This document shows, piece after piece, positions 16,678-25,904 of a stretch of DNA of 33,757 nucleotides. Under the pieces are notes generated by a model, which worked only from the letters and a program-made list of their open reading frames with translations, was not told the origin of the DNA and did no database searches. The DNA comes from Methylomonas koyamae (lineage in GTDB: Bacteria; Pseudomonadota; Gammaproteobacteria; Methylococcales; Methylomonadaceae), in the NCBI GenBank assembly GCA_945877625.1, contig CAMCSF010000007.1:1-33757 (forward strand), in the 5' to 3' direction. Numbering within the stretch: position 1 is the first letter of the stretch; every line of letters begins with the position of its first letter. A program made the translations under genes and the position numbers.

Positions 16678-17333
16678 TTAACGTTTTTTCGGTTTGTTTT
16701 TGCTGGTTTTGTAAATATCCACTAACGCCGTATCTGCTGGATTGACTGATTTTTCTGGCTCAGCCGGTAAATCGGGCTCTGGCGCTTGCTGTTCCATCAA
16801 CAATTGCTGAGGTATCGCCGGTTCAAAATGCAAGGTACTCAGAGCGCCAATGGCGTTTTTTTTTTCGACACACCGGTATCAAAAAACACCTGATGGGCAT
16901 GCAGCCGATCTTGGGTAATCTCGCTAATCAAAGCCGCCACACTGTTTGCCATGTCCGAAACAAAATCCGCTCTTGCAGTCACACTGCGTCTGGCCATATT
17001 TTTGTGATCCACAGCGAATTTAGTTAACAAATGCTGGGTGTTTGTTTTTACACCCGCGACAAACGCCCGACGCTCACCGCGACTTTTGCGGCTGTTGGCT
17101 TGGCGAGTCCGAGAAAAATCGTTTAATAAACGACTAACATCGTGGCGATTATCGGCCACGGCTTGCGCGCGTTGTCGAGCGTCTTTGCTCGCATTAAAAG
17201 CACGGGTTGTAGCGAAATCGGACAGTAAAGCTCTGACACTATGATTGCGGGCAGATTGATTAGCGCGGCGCTGGTCATGACTACTATCAATATCGCTGCG
17301 TAAGCGAGTCATATCATCGGTTAAGCGTCCCAT
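16678..17333 (-). CDS. GvpC-like helical-repeat gas vesicle protein, apparently split by a frame change at an A10 run (frame 0: 17333-16839; tail frame: 16857-16678)
   Basis: SD AAGGAG precedes the ATG at 17333. Repeats of about 33 aa start at VRALLSDF, VSRLLNDF, HLLTKF and VAALISEI. After the A10 tract the -1 frame stays open to a TAA at 16678-16680. Confidence 0.75.
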
Positions 17334-17420
17334 AGGAATGCTCCTTTGTTATCTTGATGGATGAAAAGCACCCAAGCCGATGAATTATTCAACGACTTGG
17401 ACACATTGGATCTTCGTTTA

Positions 17421-17639
17421 CTACGCAGGCGTCGCGGCGCTGGCGGTTAGGCCAATCGCTTCAGCGTATTTCAAATAAGTTTCTACTGAAGCGATAACAA
17501 CACGCGCTTCGATAGATAATAATTCGATACCTACTAATGAAACCTTGACCCAAGCATCAACAACAATGCCTTTGTCTAGGATGCGGTCAACGACTTCAGC
17601 TAAGCTAGAAGATTCTGTTGATTTTTGAACTTTTGCCAT
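17421..17639 (-). CDS. gvpA: Major gas vesicle shell protein GvpA
   Basis: [54 protein letters not shown] is near-canonical GvpA. A GGAG ribosome-binding site is present. Confidence 0.98.
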   Translation of the reverse strand: MAKVQKSTESSSLAEVVDRILDKGIVVDAWVKVSLVGIELLSIEARVVIASVETYLKYAEAIGLTASAATPA

Positions 17640-17718
17640 GATGACATCTCCAAAAGGTTAAAAAAATACAGTATTTAACTGAATTTAATGTACAGCGTTT
17701 ACCGTACCCTTTTGTTAA

Positions 17719-17734
17719 TGCTATTTTCGTGCCA
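17719..17734 (-). promoter_or_regulatory. Candidate sigma54 (-24/-12) promoter for gvpA
   Basis: On the minus strand: TGGCACG-AAAA-TAGCA, against consensus TGGCACG-N4-TTGCA. GG and GC are separated by exactly 10 nt, about 80 nt upstream of the gvpA ATG. Confidence 0.75.
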
Positions 17735-17993
17735 ATATTTATTTCCCCCTGATTTTCTCGCCGACAAAAACCTTCACCATAAACTTAAAAACCTAACTAT
17801 CTGAATAACAATAAAAAAATCTTAAAAAATATAAAATTCCTTGTATTACATATAGTTACAAATAATTTAACTAACAAAATCACTAACTAAAACCAAGGAA
17901 AAAACTCCCTAAATAGCGAATTAATTCCATATCAAATATCAAAAATCTGATCTTAAAAAATTAATCATTTCAGCTTATCCGCTAATAATTAAA

Positions 17994-18009
17994 GCTATTT
18001 AGAAATAGC
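17994..18009. promoter_or_regulatory. 16-bp palindrome GCTATTT-AG-AAATAGC in the gvpA / 18055 divergent intergenic region
   Basis: Perfect 7-bp arms read directly; possible operator or activator site. Confidence 0.4.
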
Positions 18010-18054
18010 CAGGTAAAATGGCAGACTTGATAATTATAAAAATAGGAGTCAGTT

Positions 18055-18444
18055 ATGAAAAAAATAAAATTAGCCAGCGTTTTATTCGGTTTATCGCTAT
18101 ATGCCAGCTTGGGTTTTGCTGACATTGCATTGCAATCGAGTGATGAGTTAACCGGCAGTTGGAAATTGGAATACACCAAGAAATCTGCCACCAGTACCGA
18201 TACCCTGCCGCGCGAAGACACTTGGAGCTTTAAAGAGGGAAAAGTCACGATTACTCACATTCCCCGTGAAGGTACGTTTTATGACCAATTACCGGTCGCT
18301 TATGAAATAGAAAATGGCAAATTGAAAGTATCGCTGTTGGGCAGATCAGATAAGTTTGATGTGTTTTCCTTGGTCGAAAAAGATGACAAAGGCATGACGC
18401 TTAAAGGCAAGTTTGGTGATATTTACCACTTTATAAAAAAATAA
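18055..18444 (+). CDS. Secreted lipocalin-like small protein of unknown function
   Basis: Signal peptide MKKIKLASVLFGLSLYASLGFA, then ELTGSWKLEYTKKSA..., a beta-rich lipocalin-like pattern. RBS AGGAGT precedes the ATG. Confidence 0.75.
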   Translation: MKKIKLASVLFGLSLYASLGFADIALQSSDELTGSWKLEYTKKSATSTDTLPREDTWSFKEGKVTITHIPREGTFYDQLPVAYEIENGKLKVSLLGRSDKFDVFSLVEKDDKGMTLKGKFGDIYHFIKK

Positions 18445-18494
18445 AATCTCACTTATAGGGTCAATGGCAATTGGATCACTGGACCATGAAGAGC

Positions 18495-18528
18495 AAGGAC
18501 TTAACAATAATGTTAAGTCCTTTTTTTT
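18495..18528 (+). terminator. Rho-independent terminator
   Basis: AAGGACTTAACA-ataa-TGTTAAGTCCTT followed by a T run: 12-bp perfect stem. Confidence 0.93.
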
Positions 18529-18611
18529 GCCTAATGGATGTGACTAGGGCATTATGCGGCACCTAACCGCAAGTTTTGTCGCCAACCCTTTCTAAAAATC
18601 ACCGCTTATTA

Positions 18612-18989
18612 ATGAAATTTATCGTACCTTGGGCATTCCTTTTATTGGTGTTCATCATCGCGTGGTGGATGCGAATTGAATACATAGAACCGCAAGCGCT
18701 TTCTATCGTCTGTGAGTCGGGTGTGGAAGATTGGTCTTGCATGATGCGTAAACAGTTAATGACGATTTTTTACGACAATGCCGTTGGCTATTGGGTGCTT
18801 GGGCTTGGTTTAGTCGCTTTCACGCTGGGTTCTGGTGCGATAGGTTTACTGTGTGCTGTCATCGGCATGACAGCACTGGTTATTCATGGCGGTAAACATA
18901 ACGGTGTTGAGTACAGTTCACTGGGTTTTGTTCTGGGATTTTTGACGCTGGCGCGCACGCAATTCGAAAAACGCCGGCACCAAAATTGA
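18612..18989 (+). CDS. Small membrane protein of unknown function
   Basis: MKFIVPWAFLLLVFIIAWWM... with several hydrophobic segments. The start is uncertain; the ORF also has an alternative TTG at 18576. Confidence 0.6.
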   Translation: MKFIVPWAFLLLVFIIAWWMRIEYIEPQALSIVCESGVEDWSCMMRKQLMTIFYDNAVGYWVLGLGLVAFTLGSGAIGLLCAVIGMTALVIHGGKHNGVEYSSLGFVLGFLTLARTQFEKRRHQN

Positions 18990-20615
18990 GCCTGATAAGA
19001 TTAAACAAATAGCCGTCCAATAAAACACATTGACATTGATGCCGTCAGAAAAGTGACTGCTCATATCGGGGGCGAATATCAAATGCTCAATGATAGGCAG
19101 CCATAAACCGGCAATCGCTATCCAAGCGGCCATCACAATCTCCTCCAAACAAGCATCATGTTTCGCTTTAATCCAAGCCAACACAGCAAAGCTCAGCGAC
19201 GGCACCGCAAATAACGCCAACGGATAATCGCGATTGCGTAAATCAAACACTAACAAGATACAGGCAATCGTTGCCCCCAATAAGAACAACTGACGCAAAA
19301 TGCTCTGCCAATTATCAATATCTCTGAGGGTTGTCAGATTCAGGGTCATCAATCGATGGGGCTGGGAAACCGAAGGCGGCAGCTGATTTTGACTAAACCA
19401 AGCAACAAAGTAGCGACTGGATAAGAAAATAACACCAATCAAGGACAAGGCATAAAGGCCCGAGTATGACCATTCCAGCCAAGTGCGGTTGGTCATAAAC
19501 ATATCTCGCCAATAACTCACACTTGCTCCGCCGCCCGAAATGCTGGCAATCGCCAAAATCATGGTGGTTGTTAAATCTGAGAGAGGGTTAACTTTATGAT
19601 TGATCAGTAATAAGGTAAACAGCAATAGACTGGTAAAAATCGCAATCGCTTGCCATTGCGGTGCCTCAGCAACGGCGCCTTTTAAAGAAAACTTTGCCGT
19701 ACCATCTTCTGAAAACATCCCCCAATAACCGCCCACGGCGCCTTCAGAATGACGTTTCCAAGGCTGATCGAAGGCTTCAATAATGTTGTAGGGAATGTTC
19801 TGCTGCTTAGCAATAACCGAAAATTCGCGAATAAAACGGGCTTGATTAATCTGTGACGATGCGGCATCTTGACGCTGACGACCGTAACTGGGCCAGCCGG
19901 TTTCGCCTATCAGTATTGGTTTGCCGTTGAATGCTTCCTGAATGCGGCGATAGGTGTTACCCACATATTCAGCCGCCTCTGACACAGCGACGGTATCGTC
20001 ATCCCAAAAAGGTAGGATGTGCACGGTTGCAAACGACACAACATCTAACAGCTCATTTTGGTAACGCAGCCAAAAATCCCAACTATCTGCATAGCTTATT
20101 GCGACACCGGGCGCGCGGGTTTTGATTTCCATCAAATATTGACGCATGTTGCTGGGGGTTTGCTCGCGGCGCATCAATACTTCGTTACCAATAATCAAAG
20201 CACTCACCGTCTCAGGATATTCGCGTGCTAAACCGGCACCAATCGCCAACTCTTTTTCATTATCGATTGGATTTCGGCCTATCCAAATGCCGAGTAAAAC
20301 CCGCATATCTAATTGCTTGGCAATCTGCGGAACCTCAGCGAGTCCTTGGCTGACAGAATAAGTCCGCACACAAGCGAATTGTTTTGATAGTTGATTAAGA
20401 TCCGCTTCAATTTGTTGTTTGCTAATCGTTAGCTGACTATCTAATGGCGTTTGCCCTGGTTTATGAAAAGGCGAATAGGAAACGCAATTGAGTTTTTCAA
20501 CCGGCGCTTCAACCAAATCTATGGGCTGTCCTAATTTCCACCAATAATGGATGGTGTAAAGCGCTGCCAATAGAAGAATCAGGAAAATAACTTTGGGTTT
20601 GAAAGGCATGGTCAT
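18918..20615 (-). CDS. GH17-like glycosyl hydrolase (beta-1,3-glucanase-like) with a C-terminal multi-pass membrane region
   Basis: VLLGIWIGRN, ALIIGNEVLMR, ILIGETGWPSYGR and NIIEAFDQPWKR match the GH17 catalytic region, followed by several TM segments. Confidence 0.85.
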   Translation of the reverse strand: MTMPFKPKVIFLILLLAALYTIHYWWKLGQPIDLVEAPVEKLNCVSYSPFHKPGQTPLDSQLTISKQQIEADLNQLSKQFACVRTYSVSQGLAEVPQIAKQLDMRVLLGIWIGRNPIDNEKELAIGAGLAREYPETVSALIIGNEVLMRREQTPSNMRQYLMEIKTRAPGVAISYADSWDFWLRYQNELLDVVSFATVHILPFWDDDTVAVSEAAEYVGNTYRRIQEAFNGKPILIGETGWPSYGRQRQDAASSQINQARFIREFSVIAKQQNIPYNIIEAFDQPWKRHSEGAVGGYWGMFSEDGTAKFSLKGAVAEAPQWQAIAIFTSLLLFTLLLINHKVNPLSDLTTTMILAIASISGGGASVSYWRDMFMTNRTWLEWSYSGLYALSLIGVIFLSSRYFVAWFSQNQLPPSVSQPHRLMTLNLTTLRDIDNWQSILRQLFLLGATIACILLVFDLRNRDYPLALFAVPSLSFAVLAWIKAKHDACLEEIVMAAWIAIAGLWLPIIEHLIFAPDMSSHFSDGINVNVFYWTAICLILSGSILVPAFFELRARQRQKSQNKTQ

Positions 20616-20786
20616 CGGTTGGTTTTTTGATCATAAGCAAAGCCCTATCTGTGTAGGCCATCTGCTTACTATAGCCGATATGTGGCGCTTGCTGTCTTAA
20701 TTCGCGACTCATCACAGCGTATTAGAAAACAATGACTATTTCACGGTAAGCTAAATCGCCTATTCGATCTGAATCAGGGGGCTCAA

Positions 20787-21011
20787 ATGACAAGACAGAT
20801 TAATCCCACCAAATTACTGCTGAGTAAATGGACTGCGGTTAGACCAGTGAACAAAGAAAAACATTTCCTTGTGATTAAATTGATTGATCCAGAAATTGAA
20901 GGCGATCCGCTTGAGTTGATTGAACTTGAAGCAATTTTTAGTCAGCGGGTTATCGTAATGAACTGGCGAGAATTAAAAAACCTGGATAACTGGTTGCAGG
21001 GTTGGAAGTAG
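20787..21011 (+). CDS. TIGR02450-like tryptophan-containing small conserved protein
   Basis: INPTKLLLSKWTAVRPVNKEKHFLVIKL...MNWRELKNLDNWLQGWK. Confidence 0.75.
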   Translation: MTRQINPTKLLLSKWTAVRPVNKEKHFLVIKLIDPEIEGDPLELIELEAIFSQRVIVMNWRELKNLDNWLQGWK

Positions 21012-21093
21012 CTTTCGACTTTGTTTTACCCTTAAATACGATTGGTTTAAGTTAAAAAGGCTCGTACCATTAAATACAAGCCTTGATTACAGC

Positions 21094-21330
21094 TTAAATA
21101 GCAATTTCTTCCATGAGTTTTAAACAGCCTAAGCTCCTTGCAAATTCCTGTAACTCACTTGCCATGTGAAAGTTGATAATCGAATTGGTTTTAATATCCA
21201 CGATTGCATATTCATCAATCGGATGGTCGCTGCTAATCCTAGGTTTGTACTTTAAGAGCTGCTTTGAGTCTTTAGCCAATCTGCGATTAATTCTAGTTGT
21301 TAGTTCGCGAATTGAAATGAATCTTTTCAT
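21094..21330 (-). CDS. Small hypothetical protein
   Basis: ORF MKRFISIRELTTRINRRLAKDSKQ... with a GGAG ribosome-binding site 7 nt upstream of the ATG at 21330. Confidence 0.55.
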   Translation of the reverse strand: MKRFISIRELTTRINRRLAKDSKQLLKYKPRISSDHPIDEYAIVDIKTNSIINFHMASELQEFARSLGCLKLMEEIAI

Positions 21331-21591
21331 AATCAAACTCCAAATGTCTAAAGGAGATTTGAGTATATCGGGAAATTTTGTGGTTTGGAACTTGAGATTG
21401 CGATTTTAGATGGTATGAACTGTACTAGCTCAAACCTATTTAAAGGCGACAACCGCCTGGCATCTGAGGATTATCTCTTCTCGTCTTTATCCGCTTATTT
21501 GCACAAGAAAAGAAATCCAACCCCACGATGTTCGGTAAAATGCTGTCAGTTTTAGCTTAAACGCTTACCAACAACTTTTATCAAAATAGCC

Positions 21592-22896
21592 GTGACTACT
21601 TTATTCCCAATCCCCCAAAATCATCCGCAACGCTTTGTTTTACATAACGAAGTCCACGCCAGAGCTTCGTCAATTCTGAGTTTGCCGGTGCGGGCCAGTT
21701 ATTTAGCCTTATCATTAACCAGCGAAGAAAAAGCCCTTGAACGTCAGCATTTGATTGCATTGTGTGAAAGATTCGCCGCGACCCCACCTGATTTTGATGC
21801 CGACCACTTCAGCGCCCAGTTCGATTCATTCCAAATGAGTTGGGAGCAGCACGGCGAGTTTAGCGCTTATACCTTTTATGCTTATGACGCTACCGAAGCG
21901 CCGTTTTCAGCGCCGGCTTTGAAAAAAGTCCCAATTGATTGGTTGTCGCAAATTAGCGGCAAAGTGATTGTCGCCGCTCATACCAGCGTGGTGTCTGCCA
22001 CTGAAATTAATTACAGCGATGAAATGGATTTATCACCGTTATCGACTTATTTCTCCAATAATCCGATTGTTGGTTCTAAAGTCAGTGGCGGTGCGGCGTC
22101 GGTTTTCACCGATTTTCGGATTCATGGTGATGGCTTCAGCCGTTTTTTGGTGATTAACCATACCTTAAAAACCGCACAAGCCGGCCGCTTGTTGCATCGT
22201 TTGTTTGACATTGAAATTTATCGGGTGATGGCGTTATTGGCATTCCCGATTGCTCGCAAACTGTATCCCGAGCTTAAAAAAGCCGATCGTCAGCTTTACA
22301 CCATCACCAATTCAATGACCCAGCCCGACAATGATGACGCCAAATTGCTGGATGAATTAACCGCCTTGGCCGCAGAAGTTGAAAATCATATTTCTACCCA
22401 TCATTTCCGCTTTGCCGCTGCCAGCGCTTACTATCAATTAGTTGGACAGCGTCTGGAAGATTTACGGGAAATGCGGATTCAAGGGATTCAAACTTTGGGC
22501 GAATTTACCAAACGCCGCTTAGAGCCAGCGATGAATACCTGTAATTCAACATCGCACCGCTTTACGCTGATTTCAGAACGGGTGAGCAACGCCAGCCAGT
22601 TGTTACGCACTAAAGTTGATATTTTGATTGAACGCCAAAACCAAGCCTTGCTGTCATCGATGGATTTACGGGCGAAAATGCAATTGCGGATGCAACAAAT
22701 GGTGGAAAGCATTTCAATGGTGGCAATTACCTACTACGCGGCCAGTCTAGTCGGCAAGATTGCCGAGGCTTTGCATGGCTTTGGTTGGGAAGTTAATCCT
22801 GAAATTGTTGAAGGCGTATCGATTCCGTTTATTTTGATCATCATCGCGATTAGCGCCAAACGGATACATAAAATCATTGCCAGCACCACCGAGTAA
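21592..22896 (+). CDS. DUF3422 family protein
   Basis: HPQRFVLHNEVHARASSILSLPVRASYLAL N-terminus and C-terminal TM pair are typical. GTG start. Confidence 0.85.
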   Translation: MTTLFPIPQNHPQRFVLHNEVHARASSILSLPVRASYLALSLTSEEKALERQHLIALCERFAATPPDFDADHFSAQFDSFQMSWEQHGEFSAYTFYAYDATEAPFSAPALKKVPIDWLSQISGKVIVAAHTSVVSATEINYSDEMDLSPLSTYFSNNPIVGSKVSGGAASVFTDFRIHGDGFSRFLVINHTLKTAQAGRLLHRLFDIEIYRVMALLAFPIARKLYPELKKADRQLYTITNSMTQPDNDDAKLLDELTALAAEVENHISTHHFRFAAASAYYQLVGQRLEDLREMRIQGIQTLGEFTKRRLEPAMNTCNSTSHRFTLISERVSNASQLLRTKVDILIERQNQALLSSMDLRAKMQLRMQQMVESISMVAITYYAASLVGKIAEALHGFGWEVNPEIVEGVSIPFILIIIAISAKRIHKIIASTTE

Positions 22897-23047
22897 ATCG
22901 CAATTACCACAAATAATTGCAGGATTTATAGCGCTTGCGTATGATGGTGACAAGCTTAATGAAGTTTGAGAAAACTCATTGGCTGCGTAGCCACTCATCA
23001 ATATCGAGATGGGTGGTTTTCTGAATTTTTTTTGGAAGAAAAAATTT

Positions 23048-23263
23048 ATGTTCCCAGAATATCGTGACCTAATTTCAGAATTAAAAACTAGCGATCATCA
23101 TTTTATTAAGTTGTTTGATAAACATAATGAACTAGATCAGCAAATTAAAAATCTTGAGGCGCATATTGAAAACGCAACGCCGGAAGAAATTGAAGATTTA
23201 AAGAAAGAAAAACTTTTATTGAAAGACCAGCTTTACGCCATTCTTAAAAAGGCCAGTGCCTAA
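23048..23263 (+). CDS. YdcH/DUF465-like small helical protein
   Basis: MFPEYRDLISELKTSDHHFIKLFDKHNELDQQIKNLEA...LKKEKLLLKDQLYAIL. Confidence 0.85.
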   Translation: MFPEYRDLISELKTSDHHFIKLFDKHNELDQQIKNLEAHIENATPEEIEDLKKEKLLLKDQLYAILKKASA

Positions 23264-23316
23264 TCTTTAGATTTTAGTTGGGTTATGGCTTGCCCTATAA
23301 CCCAACCTTGTCTTAA

Positions 23317-23745
23317 TCAAGCAATTTCAATTCGCTTGCCGGTTTTTTTCTGCAATTTAGCTAAATTCAAAGTCAAAACGCCATTTTCATAATGTGCTTT
23401 GCTGGCTTGTTCATCAATCTCATTAGCCAACTGAAAACTCCTAGAAATCTCACCATAGTAACGCTCAGTGCGTAGCGTCTTTTCGTCTTTACACTCGCTA
23501 TCGACTTGATCAATATGGGCATGAATACTAACCACACTGCCATCAATATCGACATTGATATTTTCTTTACTGGCACCCGGAATATCGGCTTTCACCGTAA
23601 ATTCAGCCGGCGTCTCTTTGACATCAATTCTCAGTTGGCTCGGTAAAGGGTCACCGTGTAATGGCTTAATAAAATACGACGGATTAGTATCTCGAAACAG
23701 TTCATCAAATAAGCTGTGACTAACAAATGGCGTTAAATTGTTCAT
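23317..23745 (-). CDS. Hsp20/alpha-crystallin small heat-shock protein
   Basis: RIDVKETPAEFTVKADIPGASKENINVDIDGSVVSIHAH...SFQLANEIDEQASKAHYENGVLTLNLAK. Confidence 0.93.
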   Translation of the reverse strand: MNNLTPFVSHSLFDELFRDTNPSYFIKPLHGDPLPSQLRIDVKETPAEFTVKADIPGASKENINVDIDGSVVSIHAHIDQVDSECKDEKTLRTERYYGEISRSFQLANEIDEQASKAHYENGVLTLNLAKLQKKTGKRIEIA

Positions 23746-23966
23746 TTTCAGTTTCCTTTTTTTCATTGAAATTACTCATAACAACAGACTTTGGATTAAA
23801 GCCGTTTTTAATTTTATAGAAAATAAAATCGGATTATTTTTTTCTGTCTTTGAACTTTGTTTTGATGTTTTACATAAATCAATTAATGTGATTCAAATAT
23901 AAATATTGCGCTTGATTATCTTGTTAAATAAGTCGATTTCGTTATTAATTATTAACAGGAGAATTT

Positions 23967-24395
23967 ATGCGTAACACTTGGGTGGTAGTCGCGGATAGAA
24001 GCAGAGCACGATTTTTCTTATTGCAAAGCCGGATTGAGCCAATGCAGGAATTTGAGGGCATGGTGCATGAAGAAGGTCGAATGACGGGGCGCGATGAGTT
24101 GTGTGATCGACAAGGCGGCATTGCCGGCGGTCATGGCGAAGGCGATCATACTTTTGAAGCACCGACCGATTTAAAGCAACATGAAGCCGAGGTATTTGCC
24201 CGACAAATTGAGGCCAAGCTGGAGTATGGTCGGGTAAATCACCAATATCAAAAGCTGATTTTGATTGCACCGCCGTTTTTTCTAGGTGTGCTAAGGCAAA
24301 TCCTTAGCGACCATATTCAGGATTTGGTCGGCAGTTCACTGGATAAAAATCTAGTGGATGAGTCTGAAAAACAGATTCGCGAGCATATAGTCTAA
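23967..24395 (+). CDS. Host-attachment protein family (PF10116-like)
   Basis: [19 protein letters not shown]...[40 protein letters not shown] ribosome-binding site upstream. Confidence 0.82.
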   Translation: MRNTWVVVADRSRARFFLLQSRIEPMQEFEGMVHEEGRMTGRDELCDRQGGIAGGHGEGDHTFEAPTDLKQHEAEVFARQIEAKLEYGRVNHQYQKLILIAPPFFLGVLRQILSDHIQDLVGSSLDKNLVDESEKQIREHIV

Positions 24396-25876
24396 ATCTC
24401 GCATTCTGGCAGCATCGAGGTGCGCCAGAACTGGCCTTCTTTTTCAAATAGCCGTCTGCTTTCCGCTGGCCCCCAACTGCCAGCGGGATAGGTGGCTATG
24501 TAATCACGCTCGGTGGCCCAGTGTTGCAAAATCGGGTCAATAATTCGCCAAGCGTATTCCACTTCATCAAAGCGCAAAAACAGCGAATGATCGCCTTTCA
24601 TCACATCCAGCAATAAATCTTCATAAGCATCAACCGCGCGTTGATTCGGTAATCGGAAACTGGCATCCAAGCTAGTGGTGCGGGTTCGCATTTCCAAGCC
24701 CGCCTCTTTAATCGTCATTTCTAGTCGAATTGATTCGTCGGGTTGAATCCCCATCAAAATCCAATTAGGCGTCATGCAACTAACGCCGGTGCCATGAAAC
24801 AACTGCAACGGTGGATGACGAAAGCAGATGGAAATAGTCGATTGACTGGCAGCCATGCGTTTACCGGTATGTAAATAAAACGGCACCCCACGCCAACGCC
24901 AGTTATCAATAAACAATTTCAGCGCCGCATAGGTTTCAGTCGAGCTATCCGCAGCAATATCGGCTTCATCCAAATAGCCGTTGACGGTTTCGCCTTTAAT
25001 CGTGCCTTTGCTGTATTGGCCGCGAAAGGCATGAGCGTGGACTGCTGATTTGGGAATCGGCCGAATCGATTTCAGTACTTTGACTTTTTCATCGCGCAAG
25101 GATTCGGCATCCATTGAAACCGGTGGCTCCATCGTCACTAACGTCAGCAATTGCAGCAAATGACTTTGCACCATATCGCGCATCGCACCAGCGCTATCGT
25201 AATAGTCACCGCGACTGCCGATGCCTAATTGTTCGGCATGGGTAATTTGAATGTGATCAATATAGTTACGATTCCACAGCGGCTCGAACATCACATTGGC
25301 AAAACGAAACACCAACACATTCTGCACCATGCCTTTGCCAAGGTAATGATCAATTCGGAAAATTTGCGATTCGTCTAAATAACGATGGATGCGTTTTTGC
25401 AGAACTTGTGCGCTTTCCAAGTCATAACCAAACGGTTTTTCAATCACTACTCGTCGCCAGCCATAGGCTTGATTGAATAAATTGACATGACTGAGCGACT
25501 CAATCACAGGGCCAAAATTCTCGGGGCTAATCGCTAGGTAAAAAGCGATATTTTTAGAAAACTGCGGATTGTTGCTTAGGCGTTCGGCGAGTTGTTGATA
25601 GCATTCGGGGTTATCCATATCGCCTTGGTGATAAAACAAACGCTGGCAAAACCGTTCAAATACGGTTTCGTCCAGCTGGGTTTTTTGTTCCAAGATGCTG
25701 CGAACTTCGCTGATCCAATGGCTTTGATCCCAAGCCCTACGCCCCACCGCCAAAATGGAGCATTCCGGCGGTAGTTTGTTATCGATTTCCAGATTATAAA
25801 AACCCGGTAACAATTTCAGTCGCGCTAAATTACCGGTGGCGCCAAAAATAATGTAGGTACATGGATCTGGCAACAT
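24392..25876 (-). CDS. zwf: Glucose-6-phosphate 1-dehydrogenase
   Basis: [36 protein letters not shown] and [21 protein letters not shown] signatures. Confidence 0.96.
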   Translation of the reverse strand: MLPDPCTYIIFGATGNLARLKLLPGFYNLEIDNKLPPECSILAVGRRAWDQSHWISEVRSILEQKTQLDETVFERFCQRLFYHQGDMDNPECYQQLAERLSNNPQFSKNIAFYLAISPENFGPVIESLSHVNLFNQAYGWRRVVIEKPFGYDLESAQVLQKRIHRYLDESQIFRIDHYLGKGMVQNVLVFRFANVMFEPLWNRNYIDHIQITHAEQLGIGSRGDYYDSAGAMRDMVQSHLLQLLTLVTMEPPVSMDAESLRDEKVKVLKSIRPIPKSAVHAHAFRGQYSKGTIKGETVNGYLDEADIAADSSTETYAALKLFIDNWRWRGVPFYLHTGKRMAASQSTISICFRHPPLQLFHGTGVSCMTPNWILMGIQPDESIRLEMTIKEAGLEMRTRTTSLDASFRLPNQRAVDAYEDLLLDVMKGDHSLFLRFDEVEYAWRIIDPILQHWATERDYIATYPAGSWGPAESRRLFEKEGQFWRTSMLPECEI

Positions 25877-25904
25877 AAAACCACCTGGGTTGAATTGATG
25901 AACG

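Noticed and set aside
24392-24395. Stop-codon overlap between zwf and the host-attachment-family gene (a similar TTAA shared stop is at 28797-28800)
   Set aside because: Compact convergent gene ends are common; not a special signal.
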